From positions 1-19,246 of the forward strand of contig CAOJFR010000026.1 in assembly GCA_948434855.1 (NCBI GenBank): a DNA stretch of 19,246 bases, read 5' to 3'. The position numbers and the translations under genes were made by a program. This document shows, one piece after another, positions 1 to 7,149 of this stretch. Numbering within the stretch: position 1 is the first letter of the stretch; every line of letters begins with the position of its first letter. The notes under the pieces were generated by a model, which was not told the origin of the DNA, made no database searches, and was given only the letters and a program-made list of their open reading frames with translations. The DNA is from an uncultured Clostridia bacterium. GTDB taxonomy: Bacteria > Bacillota > Clostridia > Christensenellales > UBA1242.

Positions 1-2
1 AA

Positions 3-710
3 GGTGAACAAATAACTTTTGCAAACTCATCTTGGTCAGATATAAACGAAGTAGCCCAAGCGGGACAAGCAGCAACAGTATTTAGTGTAGGAGATGAAAA
101 AGATATAACCTTAACTGATGGAGAAGTTTTAACAGTGGTAGTGCTTGGCTTTAACCATGATAACCTAACCAGTGGTGGCAAAGCAAAAATGAGTATAGGC
201 ATGAAGCATTTAACCAAATTAACTGCAAAAATGAACGATACATTGACAAACGCAGGTGGCTGGGAAGCAAGTGCAATGAGAACCACACTAAATGACTATT
301 ACAATAAACTTCCAGACGATTTAAAGGCGGTAATAAAAGCAGTAAACAAAGATGCCAGTGCAGGAAATAAGTCTACAGAAATAGTTACATCTTCAGATAA
401 ACTCTGGTTATTCAGTGCGGCAGAAATATGGTCAAGTGAAGGAATAAACAACTGTATTTTGAGTTCAATAAAGAATTATGCAACAACCTATAATCAAGAG
501 GGAACACAGTATGAATATTATAGAAACTTAATAGGAGACCAAACAGCAACTAGTAGTTGCACTAGTTTGGTAAAGAAATCGTCTAACTGGTGGCTTCGTT
601 CGCCTATTATGTATAACATTTATGACTTCCTAAGTGTCGATGGCGGCGGCCAAATTTGCTACTATGATGCTAATCACTCTTATGGGGTTTGTTTTGGCTA
701 TTGCATATAG
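3..710 (+). CDS. DUF6273-domain surface-type protein, 3' part
   Basis: The reading frame is open from the left edge of the window (first full codon at position 3) to TAG at 708-710, so this is the C-terminal 235 residues of a longer gene. The visible part reads like one DUF6273 domain. It has a W-S-D-I...A-Q-A-G lead-in, then FSVGDEKDITL-DGE, GFNHDNL, a central region with a W...N-DYY-LP segment, SDKLWLFSAAEIW, and the closing NWWLRSP...SVDGGGQ. It ends in GVCFGYCI rather than the 'RPAL' type end I recall in many members. DUF6273 domains usually sit at the C-terminus of large secreted or surface proteins of gut Firmicutes; their function is unknown. A GTG at 135 is not a real start, because the frame and the domain continue upstream of it. 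The gene is followed by repeats and a terminator. The family call is secure; surface location is inferred. Confidence 0.8.
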   Translation, partial: GEQITFANSSWSDINEVAQAGQAATVFSVGDEKDITLTDGEVLTVVVLGFNHDNLTSGGKAKMSIGMKHLTKLTAKMNDTLTNAGGWEASAMRTTLNDYYNKLPDDLKAVIKAVNKDASAGNKSTEIVTSSDKLWLFSAAEIWSSEGINNCILSSIKNYATTYNQEGTQYEYYRNLIGDQTATSSCTSLVKKSSNWWLRSPIMYNIYDFLSVDGGGQICYYDANHSYGVCFGYCI

Positions 711-720
711 CTTAATAAAA

Positions 721-885
721 TGTCAGCCCTCGTAAGGTTCAGGATGACAATAGAAGAATGATGAGATCCATCATAAGGCTCAGGATGACAATAGAAGAAG
801 GATGGGATCCCTCAGCGACGCCCTTTGGGCTGTTCGGGATGACATTATAAATAGGATGGGATCCTTCGGCAAGCTCAGGATGACA
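721..885. repeat. Short interspersed repeat cluster (GGATGGGATCC / CAGGATGACA)
   Basis: The core TCAGGATGACA occurs at 739-749, 780-790 and 875-885, with TCGGGATGACA at 834-844. Between copies lie GGATGGGATCC (800-810 and 854-864) or a degraded form (760-769). TGTCAGCCCT at 721-730 is an imperfect reverse complement of the core, so the first copy can fold back. The spacers contain short complementary arms such as CTTCGGCAAGCTCAGG. This kind of GATCC...CAGGATGACA intergenic repeat is familiar from many bacterial genomes and has no known product. It sits between the stop of the DUF6273 gene and its terminator. Confidence 0.75.
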
Positions 886-930
886 TTATTAAAATGCATA
901 AAGCGTTCAGAATTATAAATTTTAATAATA

Positions 931-959
931 AAAAAGAGTGGAAATTCCACTCTTTTTTT
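931..959. terminator. Bidirectional intrinsic terminator between convergent genes
   Basis: An 11-bp stem AAAAAGAGTGG (931-941) pairs with CCACTCTTTTT (947-957) around the loop AAATT, with a T run on the + side and an A run in front that becomes a T run on the - strand. It lies between the + strand DUF6273 gene and the - strand degV-like gene, so it can stop both. Confidence 0.85.
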
Positions 960-966
960 GTTGCAA

Positions 967-1836
967 CTAATATGCTCTTGTCACAGCAATCGCTATTGCT
1001 CCTTCGCCAATATGGCAAGAAACTGAAAGTGATAGCGGATTAACAACTTCAACTTTTAAACCATATGGCTTTAGTGCTTCATCTGCTTCTTTTCTAAACT
1101 CTTCAATTTTGTCATGAACATATGTATATGCCATGGCAACCTTAAGTTTGCCCGCTTTATGAACATCTGCAAATCTGGTTTCAATCTCTTTAATAATTTG
1201 TTCAATCATTTTCTTTTTGCCTTGTTGATAAGAAATTACCTGAGCAAATTTATCTAGTTTTCCGCCCTGAATTGTTAAAACTGGCTTAATTTTAAGCATA
1301 GAACCAAGTGCGGCAGCTGCTGGTGTTATTCTTCCACCTTTCTTTAAATATTTTAGGGTTGTTAACATTATATATATTGATGATTCAGAACCTGTTTTTT
1401 CAAGCCACTCTTTGATTTCTTTTGCGTTTTTTCCATCTTTTGCCATTGCAATGGCATCAAAAACAGCTTGTTTTTGTGTTATGGAAATTCTGTGATTATC
1501 AACAACTTGAACCTTTCCAGCAAATTGCTCTGCAAAATGAATAGCGGTTTCTGTGCTGGCAGAAAGCTCACTTGACATAGGTATATGAACAACTTCATCA
1601 TAGGTTTTTAAAAGATTATCCCAAAGCTCTACAATGCTTGCAATGTTTGGTTGGCTCGTTGAAACATCTGCACCAGAGAGCAACTTTTCATAAAATGCAT
1701 CTTGTGATAGGGTGATATCTTCAAAAAATTCTTCATCATTAATCAAAAATGGCATAGGAATTACGCTAATTCCAAGTTTTTTGCCTTCGGCTTGTGTGAT
1801 GCCACTATTGCTGTCTGTTACTATAGCTACTTTCAT
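967..1836 (-). CDS. DegV family fatty-acid-binding protein (FakB-like)
   Basis: This 289-aa protein has the usual DegV length and both lobes. TDS sits at residues 7-9, STSQP at 59-63, the SSELSAS turn at 88-94 (many members have LSGTY here), LKYLKKGGRI at 161-170, and a C-terminal CHIGEGAIAIA. DegV/FakB proteins bind a fatty acid and present its carboxylate to the kinase FakA, which makes acyl-phosphate for phospholipid synthesis. No FakA gene is visible here. The start is well placed, with AGGAG 8 nt before ATG. The gene is monocistronic, with its own promoter overlapped by a palindrome at 1864-1895 and a terminator at 931-959. The family call is firm; which fatty acid it binds cannot be read from the sequence. 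Confidence 0.92.
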   Translation of the reverse strand: MKVAIVTDSNSGITQAEGKKLGISVIPMPFLINDEEFFEDITLSQDAFYEKLLSGADVSTSQPNIASIVELWDNLLKTYDEVVHIPMSSELSASTETAIHFAEQFAGKVQVVDNHRISITQKQAVFDAIAMAKDGKNAKEIKEWLEKTGSESSIYIMLTTLKYLKKGGRITPAAAALGSMLKIKPVLTIQGGKLDKFAQVISYQQGKKKMIEQIIKEIETRFADVHKAGKLKVAMAYTYVHDKIEEFRKEADEALKPYGLKVEVVNPLSLSVSCHIGEGAIAIAVTRAY

Positions 1837-1863
1837 ATATTTCTCCTGTTTTTAATATGGTTT

Positions 1864-1895
1864 ATAATACAAAATTTATGTTGATTAGTCAACAT
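1864..1895 (-). promoter_or_regulatory. degV promoter with palindromic operator-like site
   Basis: On the - strand TTGACT (1887-1892) and TATTAT (1864-1869) are separated by exactly 17 nt, and the start codon lies about 28 nt downstream of the -10. An inverted repeat, ATGTTGA-TTAG-TCAACAT (1878-1895 on +), covers the -35 box completely. Placement and symmetry are typical of a repressor operator. Fatty-acid genes of Firmicutes are often repressed by FapR or FabT, but this site does not match either consensus closely enough to name the regulator. Confidence 0.7.
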
Positions 1896-2063
1896 TTATA
1901 AGTTGGTTTAAGCGAATTTTTATAAAATTATTTTGAAACTAATTTATTGAATTTTGGCTTTAAAGCTTCTTTTTTTATCCATAATTATTTTAAATAAATA
2001 AATTTATTTTAAAAACTATTTTCAGAATATGTTTTTTGTGTTAAACTATATTTAGGTGGAAAA

Positions 2064-2612
2064 ATGAAGCAAAGAAATTATGATGAATATGATTATATGC
2101 GAATTTTGATTAACAAGAATGTTTTTGATGAAATTATGCTTTCATACTCTTGCTTTGGTTGGGAAATTTATGAAAAACATTTTAGCTCTGTTTTTTCTGA
2201 CACCATTGAGCTTACGCTTAGACGCAGCAGGTGGGTGAAAAACAAAGACAAACTTCAGCTTATGCAGGTTTATATGGAAAGTGGCTACGCAGACATTGGA
2301 AAGCTTAGAAAAAGAAAATATTTGCGCTCCACAATTTTAGGATTATCAGTTGGAACAATCGCAACTTTGCTGCTAAGTTTGTTTTTATATTTCACAATAA
2401 CATCATCTCATTTGGCAACAATTATTTGTGGCTCAGTTGTTTGCGTTTTGATTGCTAGTGTTTTGGTTAGGCTTTTGTTTGCACTAGCAAGTTTAAAGAA
2501 AACGGAAGACAAACAATATTTGCAAAAAAGAAAAGAGATTGTTATTGAAATAGAGAAAATTTGCAAGGATGCTTCGGCAACAATTGGTGGAGGTGGCAAT
2601 GCACAGGATTAG
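2064..2612 (+). CDS. Small membrane protein with FGWE motif, two TM helices
   Basis: This 182-aa protein has a soluble N-terminal part carrying SCFGWE (29-34) and then LTLRRSRWVKNKDKLQLMQ (50-68). Two transmembrane helices follow (about 90-112 and 117-142), and the tail is charged and helical. The FGWE plus 'K-R-R...NK-L-LQ' pattern resembles a widespread, uncharacterised Firmicutes membrane protein family that I recognise by pattern but cannot name. An AGGTGG site lies 7 nt before ATG. The 3' end overlaps the cardiolipin synthase start by 14 nt, and the downstream gene's GGAGG lies inside the Gly-rich end of this protein (GGGGNAQD). The two genes are therefore probably translationally coupled, which suggests a membrane-lipid-related role by association only. 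Confidence 0.75.
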   Translation: MKQRNYDEYDYMRILINKNVFDEIMLSYSCFGWEIYEKHFSSVFSDTIELTLRRSRWVKNKDKLQLMQVYMESGYADIGKLRKRKYLRSTILGLSVGTIATLLLSLFLYFTITSSHLATIICGSVVCVLIASVLVRLLFALASLKKTEDKQYLQKRKEIVIEIEKICKDASATIGGGGNAQD

Positions 2613-4179
2613 TTCAAGACAAAGAGAAATTCGTGCCACCAGACCCTTTGAGCATTTAGTTAAGATTAAAACAGAGGGCAACAACCTTGGAATGATTAAA
2701 ACAATTTTAATTTCACTTTTGTTAATTTTGCAGATTGGCGCAATGGCAGTTGGCGCGCTTTTGCTTGTTTCGGTTATTAGGTGGTATTTGGTTTTTGCTG
2801 TGATTATGACCGCCATAACATGCTTGTATGTGCTTTCATCAAATAGAAACAGCCAGTCTAAAACTGTTTGGGTGATGTTTTTAATTTTGGGCTTTGCCTT
2901 TGGATATATCATTTTTTACTTTTCAGATGAACACATATTTTTTAGAAAACAAAAGAAAAGATATAATGAAATTTTTGAGCGTTCTTACAATTTTCAGCAA
3001 GAGTCAGTGGTTCCTAAGCAGACAAGTGCAGAAGTTAAAAGAGACGTGAACTATTTTGAAAAGACCGGAAAGTTTTGCGCATATTCAAAAACAAACTTAA
3101 AATATTTTGCAAGTGGAACCATGCTTTTTGATGATATGTTAAAAGAAATTGAAAAGGCAAAGAAATTTGTTTTTATTGAATATTTTATTATTTCTGATGG
3201 GGTTTTGCTTAACAGGCTTATTAATGTTTTGAAAAGAAAAAAAGAGCAGGGGTTAGACATTAGACTTATTTATGATGATATGGGAAGCCACCGCTCATTT
3301 AAACTTAGAACCAGAAAAAAACTTAAAGAGCTTGGTGTGAAAATTTATAAATTTAACCAGCTAATTTCGTGGTTTTCATTTGGACTAAACTATAGAGACC
3401 ACAGGAAAATTGTTGTTATTGATGGCAAAATAGCATATACTGGTGGAGCAAATTTTGCAGATGAATATATTAACGAAAAAAGAATGCATGGCTATTGGAA
3501 AGACGCTGGTGTTAAACTTATGGGAAATGCTGTTGATGGACTAACATTAACATTTTTAAGACAGTGGCAATTTGTAACAAAAGAAAGCACAGAGTTTTCA
3601 ACTTATGTGGGGCTTTCAAAAGACTGCGAAGGTTCAAGCGTTGTTGTGCCATATGCCGATGGGCTTGATTATTCCGATTCAATAGGCAGAGATGCTTATG
3701 CAAATTTAATTGCAAGTGCAAAGCAAAAACTATATATTATGACTCCATATTTTATTACGGATGATGTGATATTTTCGCTGCTTAAAAACAAGGCAGAAAG
3801 TGGTGTGGATGTTAGAATTATTTTGCCAAGCATTCCGGATAAAAAAACAGTTTATAGGGTTTCAAGAAACAATGCAGAAAAGCTTGCAGAGTTTGGCGTT
3901 AAGTTTTATGTTATGAAAAATAGCTTTGTTCACAGCAAGGTTGTGCTTAGTGAAAATGCGGCAATTGTTGGTTCAATAAACTTTGACCTTAGAAGTTTTT
4001 ATCAGCAGTTTGAAGATGCGGTTTATACCAATGATAAAAATTTTATGAGGGAAGTAAATGAAGATTTTGAACAGACTTTTAAGGCATCTGTTCTTGTTAC
4101 AAAAGAAAAATTTAGCAGAAGAAAACTTATTAATCGTATGATTGCAGGCGTTCTTGGAATTGTATCTCCATTTATGTAA
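2599..4179 (+). CDS. cls: Cardiolipin synthase (phospholipase D superfamily)
   Basis: The chosen start at 2599 has GGAGG 5 nt upstream and gives 526 aa; an ATG at 2569 has no such site. Three hydrophobic segments (about 32-60, 63-82, 89-108) anchor the N-terminus. Two PLD catalytic repeats follow: HRKIVVID at 268-275 followed by GGANFADEY, and HSKVVLSE at 445-452 followed by GSINFDLRS. Bacterial Cls of this architecture joins two phosphatidylglycerol molecules into cardiolipin plus glycerol at the membrane. The second motif has Glu (452) where HxKxxxxD has Asp, an unusual but conservative change. The gene overlaps the small two-TM gene upstream and ends at a strong terminator. The family and reaction are well supported. 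Confidence 0.93.
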   Translation: MHRISSRQREIRATRPFEHLVKIKTEGNNLGMIKTILISLLLILQIGAMAVGALLLVSVIRWYLVFAVIMTAITCLYVLSSNRNSQSKTVWVMFLILGFAFGYIIFYFSDEHIFFRKQKKRYNEIFERSYNFQQESVVPKQTSAEVKRDVNYFEKTGKFCAYSKTNLKYFASGTMLFDDMLKEIEKAKKFVFIEYFIISDGVLLNRLINVLKRKKEQGLDIRLIYDDMGSHRSFKLRTRKKLKELGVKIYKFNQLISWFSFGLNYRDHRKIVVIDGKIAYTGGANFADEYINEKRMHGYWKDAGVKLMGNAVDGLTLTFLRQWQFVTKESTEFSTYVGLSKDCEGSSVVVPYADGLDYSDSIGRDAYANLIASAKQKLYIMTPYFITDDVIFSLLKNKAESGVDVRIILPSIPDKKTVYRVSRNNAEKLAEFGVKFYVMKNSFVHSKVVLSENAAIVGSINFDLRSFYQQFEDAVYTNDKNFMREVNEDFEQTFKASVLVTKEKFSRRKLINRMIAGVLGIVSPFM

Positions 4180-4190
4180 AGATAAAATAA

Positions 4191-4224
4191 AAACAGGATT
4201 ATAAATTTTATAATCCTGTTTTTT
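4191..4224. terminator. Intrinsic terminator after cls, bidirectional
   Basis: AAACAGGATTATA (4191-4203) pairs with TATAATCCTGTTT (4209-4221, 13 bp), followed by a T run; the A run in front gives a T run on the - strand. It lies between convergent cls (+) and the monophosphatase gene (-). A second hairpin (ATAATGCTAAAA 4240-4251 with 4262-4273) overlaps the end of the - strand gene and may add to 3' protection. Confidence 0.87.
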
Positions 4225-4253
4225 CTATTTAAAATGTTTATAATGCTAAAATT

Positions 4254-5030
4254 TTAGACTTTTTTAGCATTATAATATTTTTTGACTTCAGCATTAAAAG
4301 CGTTTCCAACTTCAGCATTGTTTGCAGCAAGGATATATTTTCCTTTTTTTTCAATGATGTGTCCGCCTGCTTCAGAAACCAAAAGTCTGCCTGGTTCAAT
4401 ATCCCATCTTGAATATGCGCCAAACACACATGCTCCAAGTCTTCCGCAAGCAACATATGCAAAGGCACAAGATTGTGAGCCCAAAACACGTTCGTGTCTA
4501 GAAACTTTGTTTGTAATGTCTTTAAGCAAATCTATTGCAGAAAAGCTTGCAGATTTTGAAACAACAAAGTTGTATAGCACTTTGCTTTTTTCTATGTTAT
4601 TTACATGAATAGGTTTACCATTTAAAAATGCTCCTCCGCCAAGAGTTGCAGTAAAAAGTTCATCTTCATTTCCAAAATACATTACAGAAGCAACATTTTT
4701 TCCTTCTTTAATAAGTGCCACCTGAATGCACCAGTGTCCAAGGCCATTTGCAAAATTTATTGTGCCATCAATGGGGTCAATAGTAAAGCAGTTTTCACTC
4801 ATTTTTCCTTCTGGATTATACTCTTCGCTAACAACTGAAAAGTTTTTAAATTTATGGTTCATTTTTTTTAGCAAAAACTTTTCAACTGCAAAGTCAAGGT
4901 CTGTTACAAGGTCATCTTTTCCCTTATCTAAAACAACTTTATTTTTAAGCCCTGTGCGAATAATTTTGGCAGCACTTTTAACCTGCTTTATAATATATTG
5001 AATTTCATTATTGTATGTTAAATATTTCAT
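4254..5030 (-). CDS. Inositol monophosphatase family protein (SuhB-like)
   Basis: This 258-aa protein has the usual family length and a complete set of metal-site motifs. These are KGKDDLVTDLD (36-46), SEE (68-70), DPIDGTINFANG (85-96) and RWDIEPG (208-214). The family hydrolyses phosphate monoesters such as inositol-1-phosphate, with relatives acting on 3'-phosphoadenosine phosphate or fructose-1,6-bisphosphate; the substrate cannot be decided here. It is cytosolic with no signal peptide. The start has AAGGA 7 nt upstream, and the gene has its own near-consensus promoter at 5071-5100. It is transcribed alone, divergently from the 146-aa gene and convergently with cls. The family is certain; the precise enzyme is open. 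Confidence 0.9.
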   Translation of the reverse strand: MKYLTYNNEIQYIIKQVKSAAKIIRTGLKNKVVLDKGKDDLVTDLDFAVEKFLLKKMNHKFKNFSVVSEEYNPEGKMSENCFTIDPIDGTINFANGLGHWCIQVALIKEGKNVASVMYFGNEDELFTATLGGGAFLNGKPIHVNNIEKSKVLYNFVVSKSASFSAIDLLKDITNKVSRHERVLGSQSCAFAYVACGRLGACVFGAYSRWDIEPGRLLVSEAGGHIIEKKGKYILAANNAEVGNAFNAEVKKYYNAKKV

Positions 5031-5070
5031 AGTTTCCTTATTTTAAAAGTTTTGACCTTTTTGCTTTTCT

Positions 5071-5100
5071 ATTATAATAAAAATTATTAATAATTGTCAA
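5071..5100 (-). promoter_or_regulatory. Sigma-A promoter of the monophosphatase gene
   Basis: On the - strand TTGACA (5095-5100) and TATAAT (5071-5076) are both perfect consensus hexamers, with an 18-nt spacer, about 40 nt before the start codon. It is back-to-back with the + strand promoter at 5124-5152. Confidence 0.85.
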
Positions 5101-5123
5101 GCAAACTAAATTTGTGCAGCCTC

Positions 5124-5152
5124 TTGAAATATGTTTGTTTTTGGTGTATAAT
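5124..5152 (+). promoter_or_regulatory. Sigma-A promoter of the 146-aa gene
   Basis: TTGAAA (5124-5129) and TATAAT (5147-5152) with a 17-nt spacer lie 34 nt upstream of the ATG at 5187, which has GGAGG just before it. It is divergent from the promoter at 5071-5100. Confidence 0.83.
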
Positions 5153-5186
5153 AATAGTATAAAATTTATGGCAAAGTGGAGGAGTT

Positions 5187-5627
5187 ATGGAACTTGATCC
5201 AAATAAAATTAATGTAGAAGTTATTAACTTTGAAGAAAATAATAGATATGAAATTAAAAGAGGAGATTCAACTAAAAAGATTTTTATTCCAAAAAATTTT
5301 TATGAAGTTGAAATGTTATATAGCGATGAGCCATATAGCCATGAAGACATTGCTGAGTGTTATGTTAAGTCAGATTCGTCTCTAAACTCTGACTATGAAA
5401 GATATAAAGCAAGGGTTGGAAAAACATCTTATAAAGACTTTTTGATTTTAAATTATTATGCAATTGCAGTTGCTGATAAAACAGAAAAAAGTGCACCTGA
5501 AATTATTTGCAATGAAGAGAGAGGTGGAAAAGCAATAAGCTATATTTTTGAGGCATATTTTTTGAAAGGCTACAAGGTTAATCATCCAAATAATCCAATG
5601 CAACGTGGCACATATGGAAATCACTAA
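5187..5627 (+). CDS. Uncharacterised 146-aa soluble protein
   Basis: I do not recognise a family. The protein is soluble with no signal or TM segment. It has an acidic N-terminus and a middle segment rich in Tyr, Asp and Ser (KNFYEVEMLYSDEPYSHEDIAE). The second half is helical, with KTSYKDFLILNYYAIAVADK, and the end is polar (NHPNNPMQRGTYGNH). It is clearly a real gene: consensus promoter at 5124-5152, GGAGG 4-5 nt before ATG, and a perfect terminator right after the stop. It is monocistronic and divergent from the monophosphatase gene. No function can be proposed. Confidence 0.75.
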   Translation: MELDPNKINVEVINFEENNRYEIKRGDSTKKIFIPKNFYEVEMLYSDEPYSHEDIAECYVKSDSSLNSDYERYKARVGKTSYKDFLILNYYAIAVADKTEKSAPEIICNEERGGKAISYIFEAYFLKGYKVNHPNNPMQRGTYGNH

Positions 5628-5633
5628 AAATTT

Positions 5634-5665
5634 AAAATAGCCTAAAACTTAGGCTATTTTTATTT
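5634..5665 (+). terminator. Intrinsic terminator after the 146-aa gene
   Basis: AAAATAGCCTA (5634-5644) pairs with TAGGCTATTTT (5650-5660) around a 5-nt loop, followed by a T-rich tail. Confidence 0.87.
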
Positions 5666-5765
5666 TGCGTTAAAACAGATAATATTTATAATTAAGCTAT
5701 AAGTTTTATTGTAATAAAAATTATAAGCGTTATTTAAAATAATAGAAACAAAATAAAAAATACAT

Positions 5766-5842
5766 GCTCCACTAGCTCAACTGTATAGAGCACTGGTCTT
5801 CGGAACCAGTTGTTGGGGGTTAGAGTCCCTCGTGGAGCACCA
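5766..5842 (+). tRNA. tRNA-Arg (anticodon UCG) with encoded CCA and a U19-A56 elbow
   Basis: The full cloverleaf is present. The acceptor stem is GCTCCAC (5766-5772) with GTGGAGC (5832-5838), then A and CCA. The D stem is GCTC/GAGC. The anticodon stem is CTGGT/ACCAG around loop CTTCGGA, with anticodon TCG at 5800-5802, reading CGA-type Arg codons. A 5-nt variable loop follows, and the T stem is GGGGG/CCCTC with one G-T pair. T8-A14, A15-T48, G18-T55 and T54-A58 are all kept. The near-invariant G19-C56 pair is instead T (5784) and A (5822), a coordinated swap. The tRNA stands alone, with AT-rich DNA on both sides. Confidence 0.93.
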
Positions 5843-5924
5843 TTATAATCAAAATTAAAATATAAAAAATTTTTTGTTAGCTGACAAGATTTTAAAAATA
5901 TGACTTTGGGAAATTGAAAAATTT

Positions 5925-6398
5925 ATGAATAAAAAAGAGTCTAAAAATGTTAATAATGAGAAAGATGAAACTAAGTTATCTGTCAAAATTTTTGCAGTTT
6001 CAATTTGTTTTATATTTTTTACTTGTATCATTTTAGCGTTTGTTCTAGGCTCTAAGTTTGGACTTAAATATATGCTAATTTGCCTTTGCTCTGGCATGGG
6101 TGTTATTTTAATTTCTGCGATTTGCGCTGTTGTTATATCAAAAATATGCTCGTCAGATTGGTATATTAGAAGAAATGCTGTAGTAAATTCAGTTGCAATT
6201 GTTGAAGAGTGTCACGAGCTTGAAGAAGGGAGTAAGTATAACTATGCCTGCTTGTTAAAAGTTCCTTCTAGTGGTATAAAAACCTGTGGGTTATGCAAAA
6301 ACCATTATGTTGCGGGCGACCCTGTAAGAATTAGGGGCATTTTATATGGGAAAAAAAGCAAGCTTGTTTTGATTATTAAAAAAGAGGAGAACAAATAA
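5925..6398 (+). CDS. Uncharacterised protein with two TM helices
   Basis: This 157-aa protein has a charged N-terminus (MNKKESKNVNNEKDE) and two hydrophobic helices at about 19-42 and 48-74. A small cytosolic or surface domain of about 80 residues follows, with a Cys pair (CGLC) and a beta-rich end (VRIRGILYGKKSKLVLII). I do not recognise a family. The start is less certain than others: only a weak GGGA lies about 16 nt upstream. The 3' end overlaps the DUF5131 start codon by one base (TAATG), and the GAGGAG serving the next gene lies inside this one, so the two are coupled. Transcription may begin in the 83-nt gap after the tRNA or read through from it. Confidence 0.7.
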   Translation: MNKKESKNVNNEKDETKLSVKIFAVSICFIFFTCIILAFVLGSKFGLKYMLICLCSGMGVILISAICAVVISKICSSDWYIRRNAVVNSVAIVEECHELEEGSKYNYACLLKVPSSGIKTCGLCKNHYVAGDPVRIRGILYGKKSKLVLIIKKEENK

Positions 6399-7141
6399 TG
6401 GGTTTGTTATGGAGTCCTTGGCACGGCTGCCATAGGTGCAGCCCCGGATGTAAAAATTGTTATGTTTATTATTTGGACAGCATTCATGACAAAGACGCAA
6501 ATGTTGTTCAAAGGTCTAAAACTGGGTTTAACTTGCCACTTAAAAAATCAAGAACTGGAGAATATAAAATTCCTTCAGGAAGCGAGGTTGCAACCTGTTT
6601 TACATCAGACTTTTTTTTGGAAGAAGCTGATGAGTGGCGAGAAGAAGCCTATAAAATAATTAAGGCACGACCAGATGTTAAGTTTTTGATTTGCACAAAG
6701 CGTCCAGAGAGAATTGCCCAGTGTTTGCCAGCTGACTGGGGAAATGGATATTTAAATGTTGGCTTGGCGGTCACTTGTGAAAATCAGGCAATGGCTGAAA
6801 AAAGGCTTAAGATTTTTGAAAACATTAAGGCTGCGAAAAAATTTATATTTGTTGCGCCAATCCTTGAATATGTTGACTTGAAAAAGTTTTTAAAAACAAA
6901 AAAGTTTGATAGGGTTAGCGTTGGTGGAGAGTCTTATACATTTGCAAGAGAATGCAATTTTGAGTGGGTTAAAAAAATTTATACAGATTGCAGAGAGTGC
7001 GAAGTTGAGTTTGAATTTCATCAAACTGGCTCAAATTTTGTTAAAGATGGAAAGACTTATAAAATTAAGCATAAAGATGAATATTTACAGGCAAAAAAAG
7101 CAGAAGAGTTTTTGAAAACTGAATATGAAAAATTAGTTTAG
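6398..7141 (+). CDS. DUF5131 family protein (phage Gp37/Gp68-like)
   Basis: This 247-aa protein opens with LWSPWHGCHRCSPGCKNCY, the signature of DUF5131 (Gp37/Gp68). C14-x3-C18-x2-C21 matches the radical-SAM CxxxCxxC pattern, with an additional C11. The middle has FTSDFFLEEADEWREEAY, LICTKRPERI and VGLAVTCENQ, followed by FVAPILEY and VSVGGES; the end contains FEFHQTGS. These conserved blocks fit a TIM-barrel radical-SAM-like enzyme, but no reaction is established for the family. It is common in phages and scattered in bacterial accessory regions. GAGGAG lies 7 nt before ATG. It overlaps the two-TM gene upstream, and 8 nt separate it from the SDR downstream, so the three look like one transcription unit. 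The family is firm; function is unknown. Confidence 0.88.
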   Translation: MGLLWSPWHGCHRCSPGCKNCYVYYLDSIHDKDANVVQRSKTGFNLPLKKSRTGEYKIPSGSEVATCFTSDFFLEEADEWREEAYKIIKARPDVKFLICTKRPERIAQCLPADWGNGYLNVGLAVTCENQAMAEKRLKIFENIKAAKKFIFVAPILEYVDLKKFLKTKKFDRVSVGGESYTFARECNFEWVKKIYTDCRECEVEFEFHQTGSNFVKDGKTYKIKHKDEYLQAKKAEEFLKTEYEKLV

Positions 7142-7149
7142 GAGGAAAT

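Noticed and set aside
721..885. Possible CRISPR array
   Set aside because: Copies are few, spacing is irregular (41-54 nt), spacers contain repeat-like sequence, and no cas genes are near.
2569..2598. Earlier start for cardiolipin synthase
   Set aside because: No ribosome site, whereas ATG at 2599 has GGAGG 5 nt upstream.
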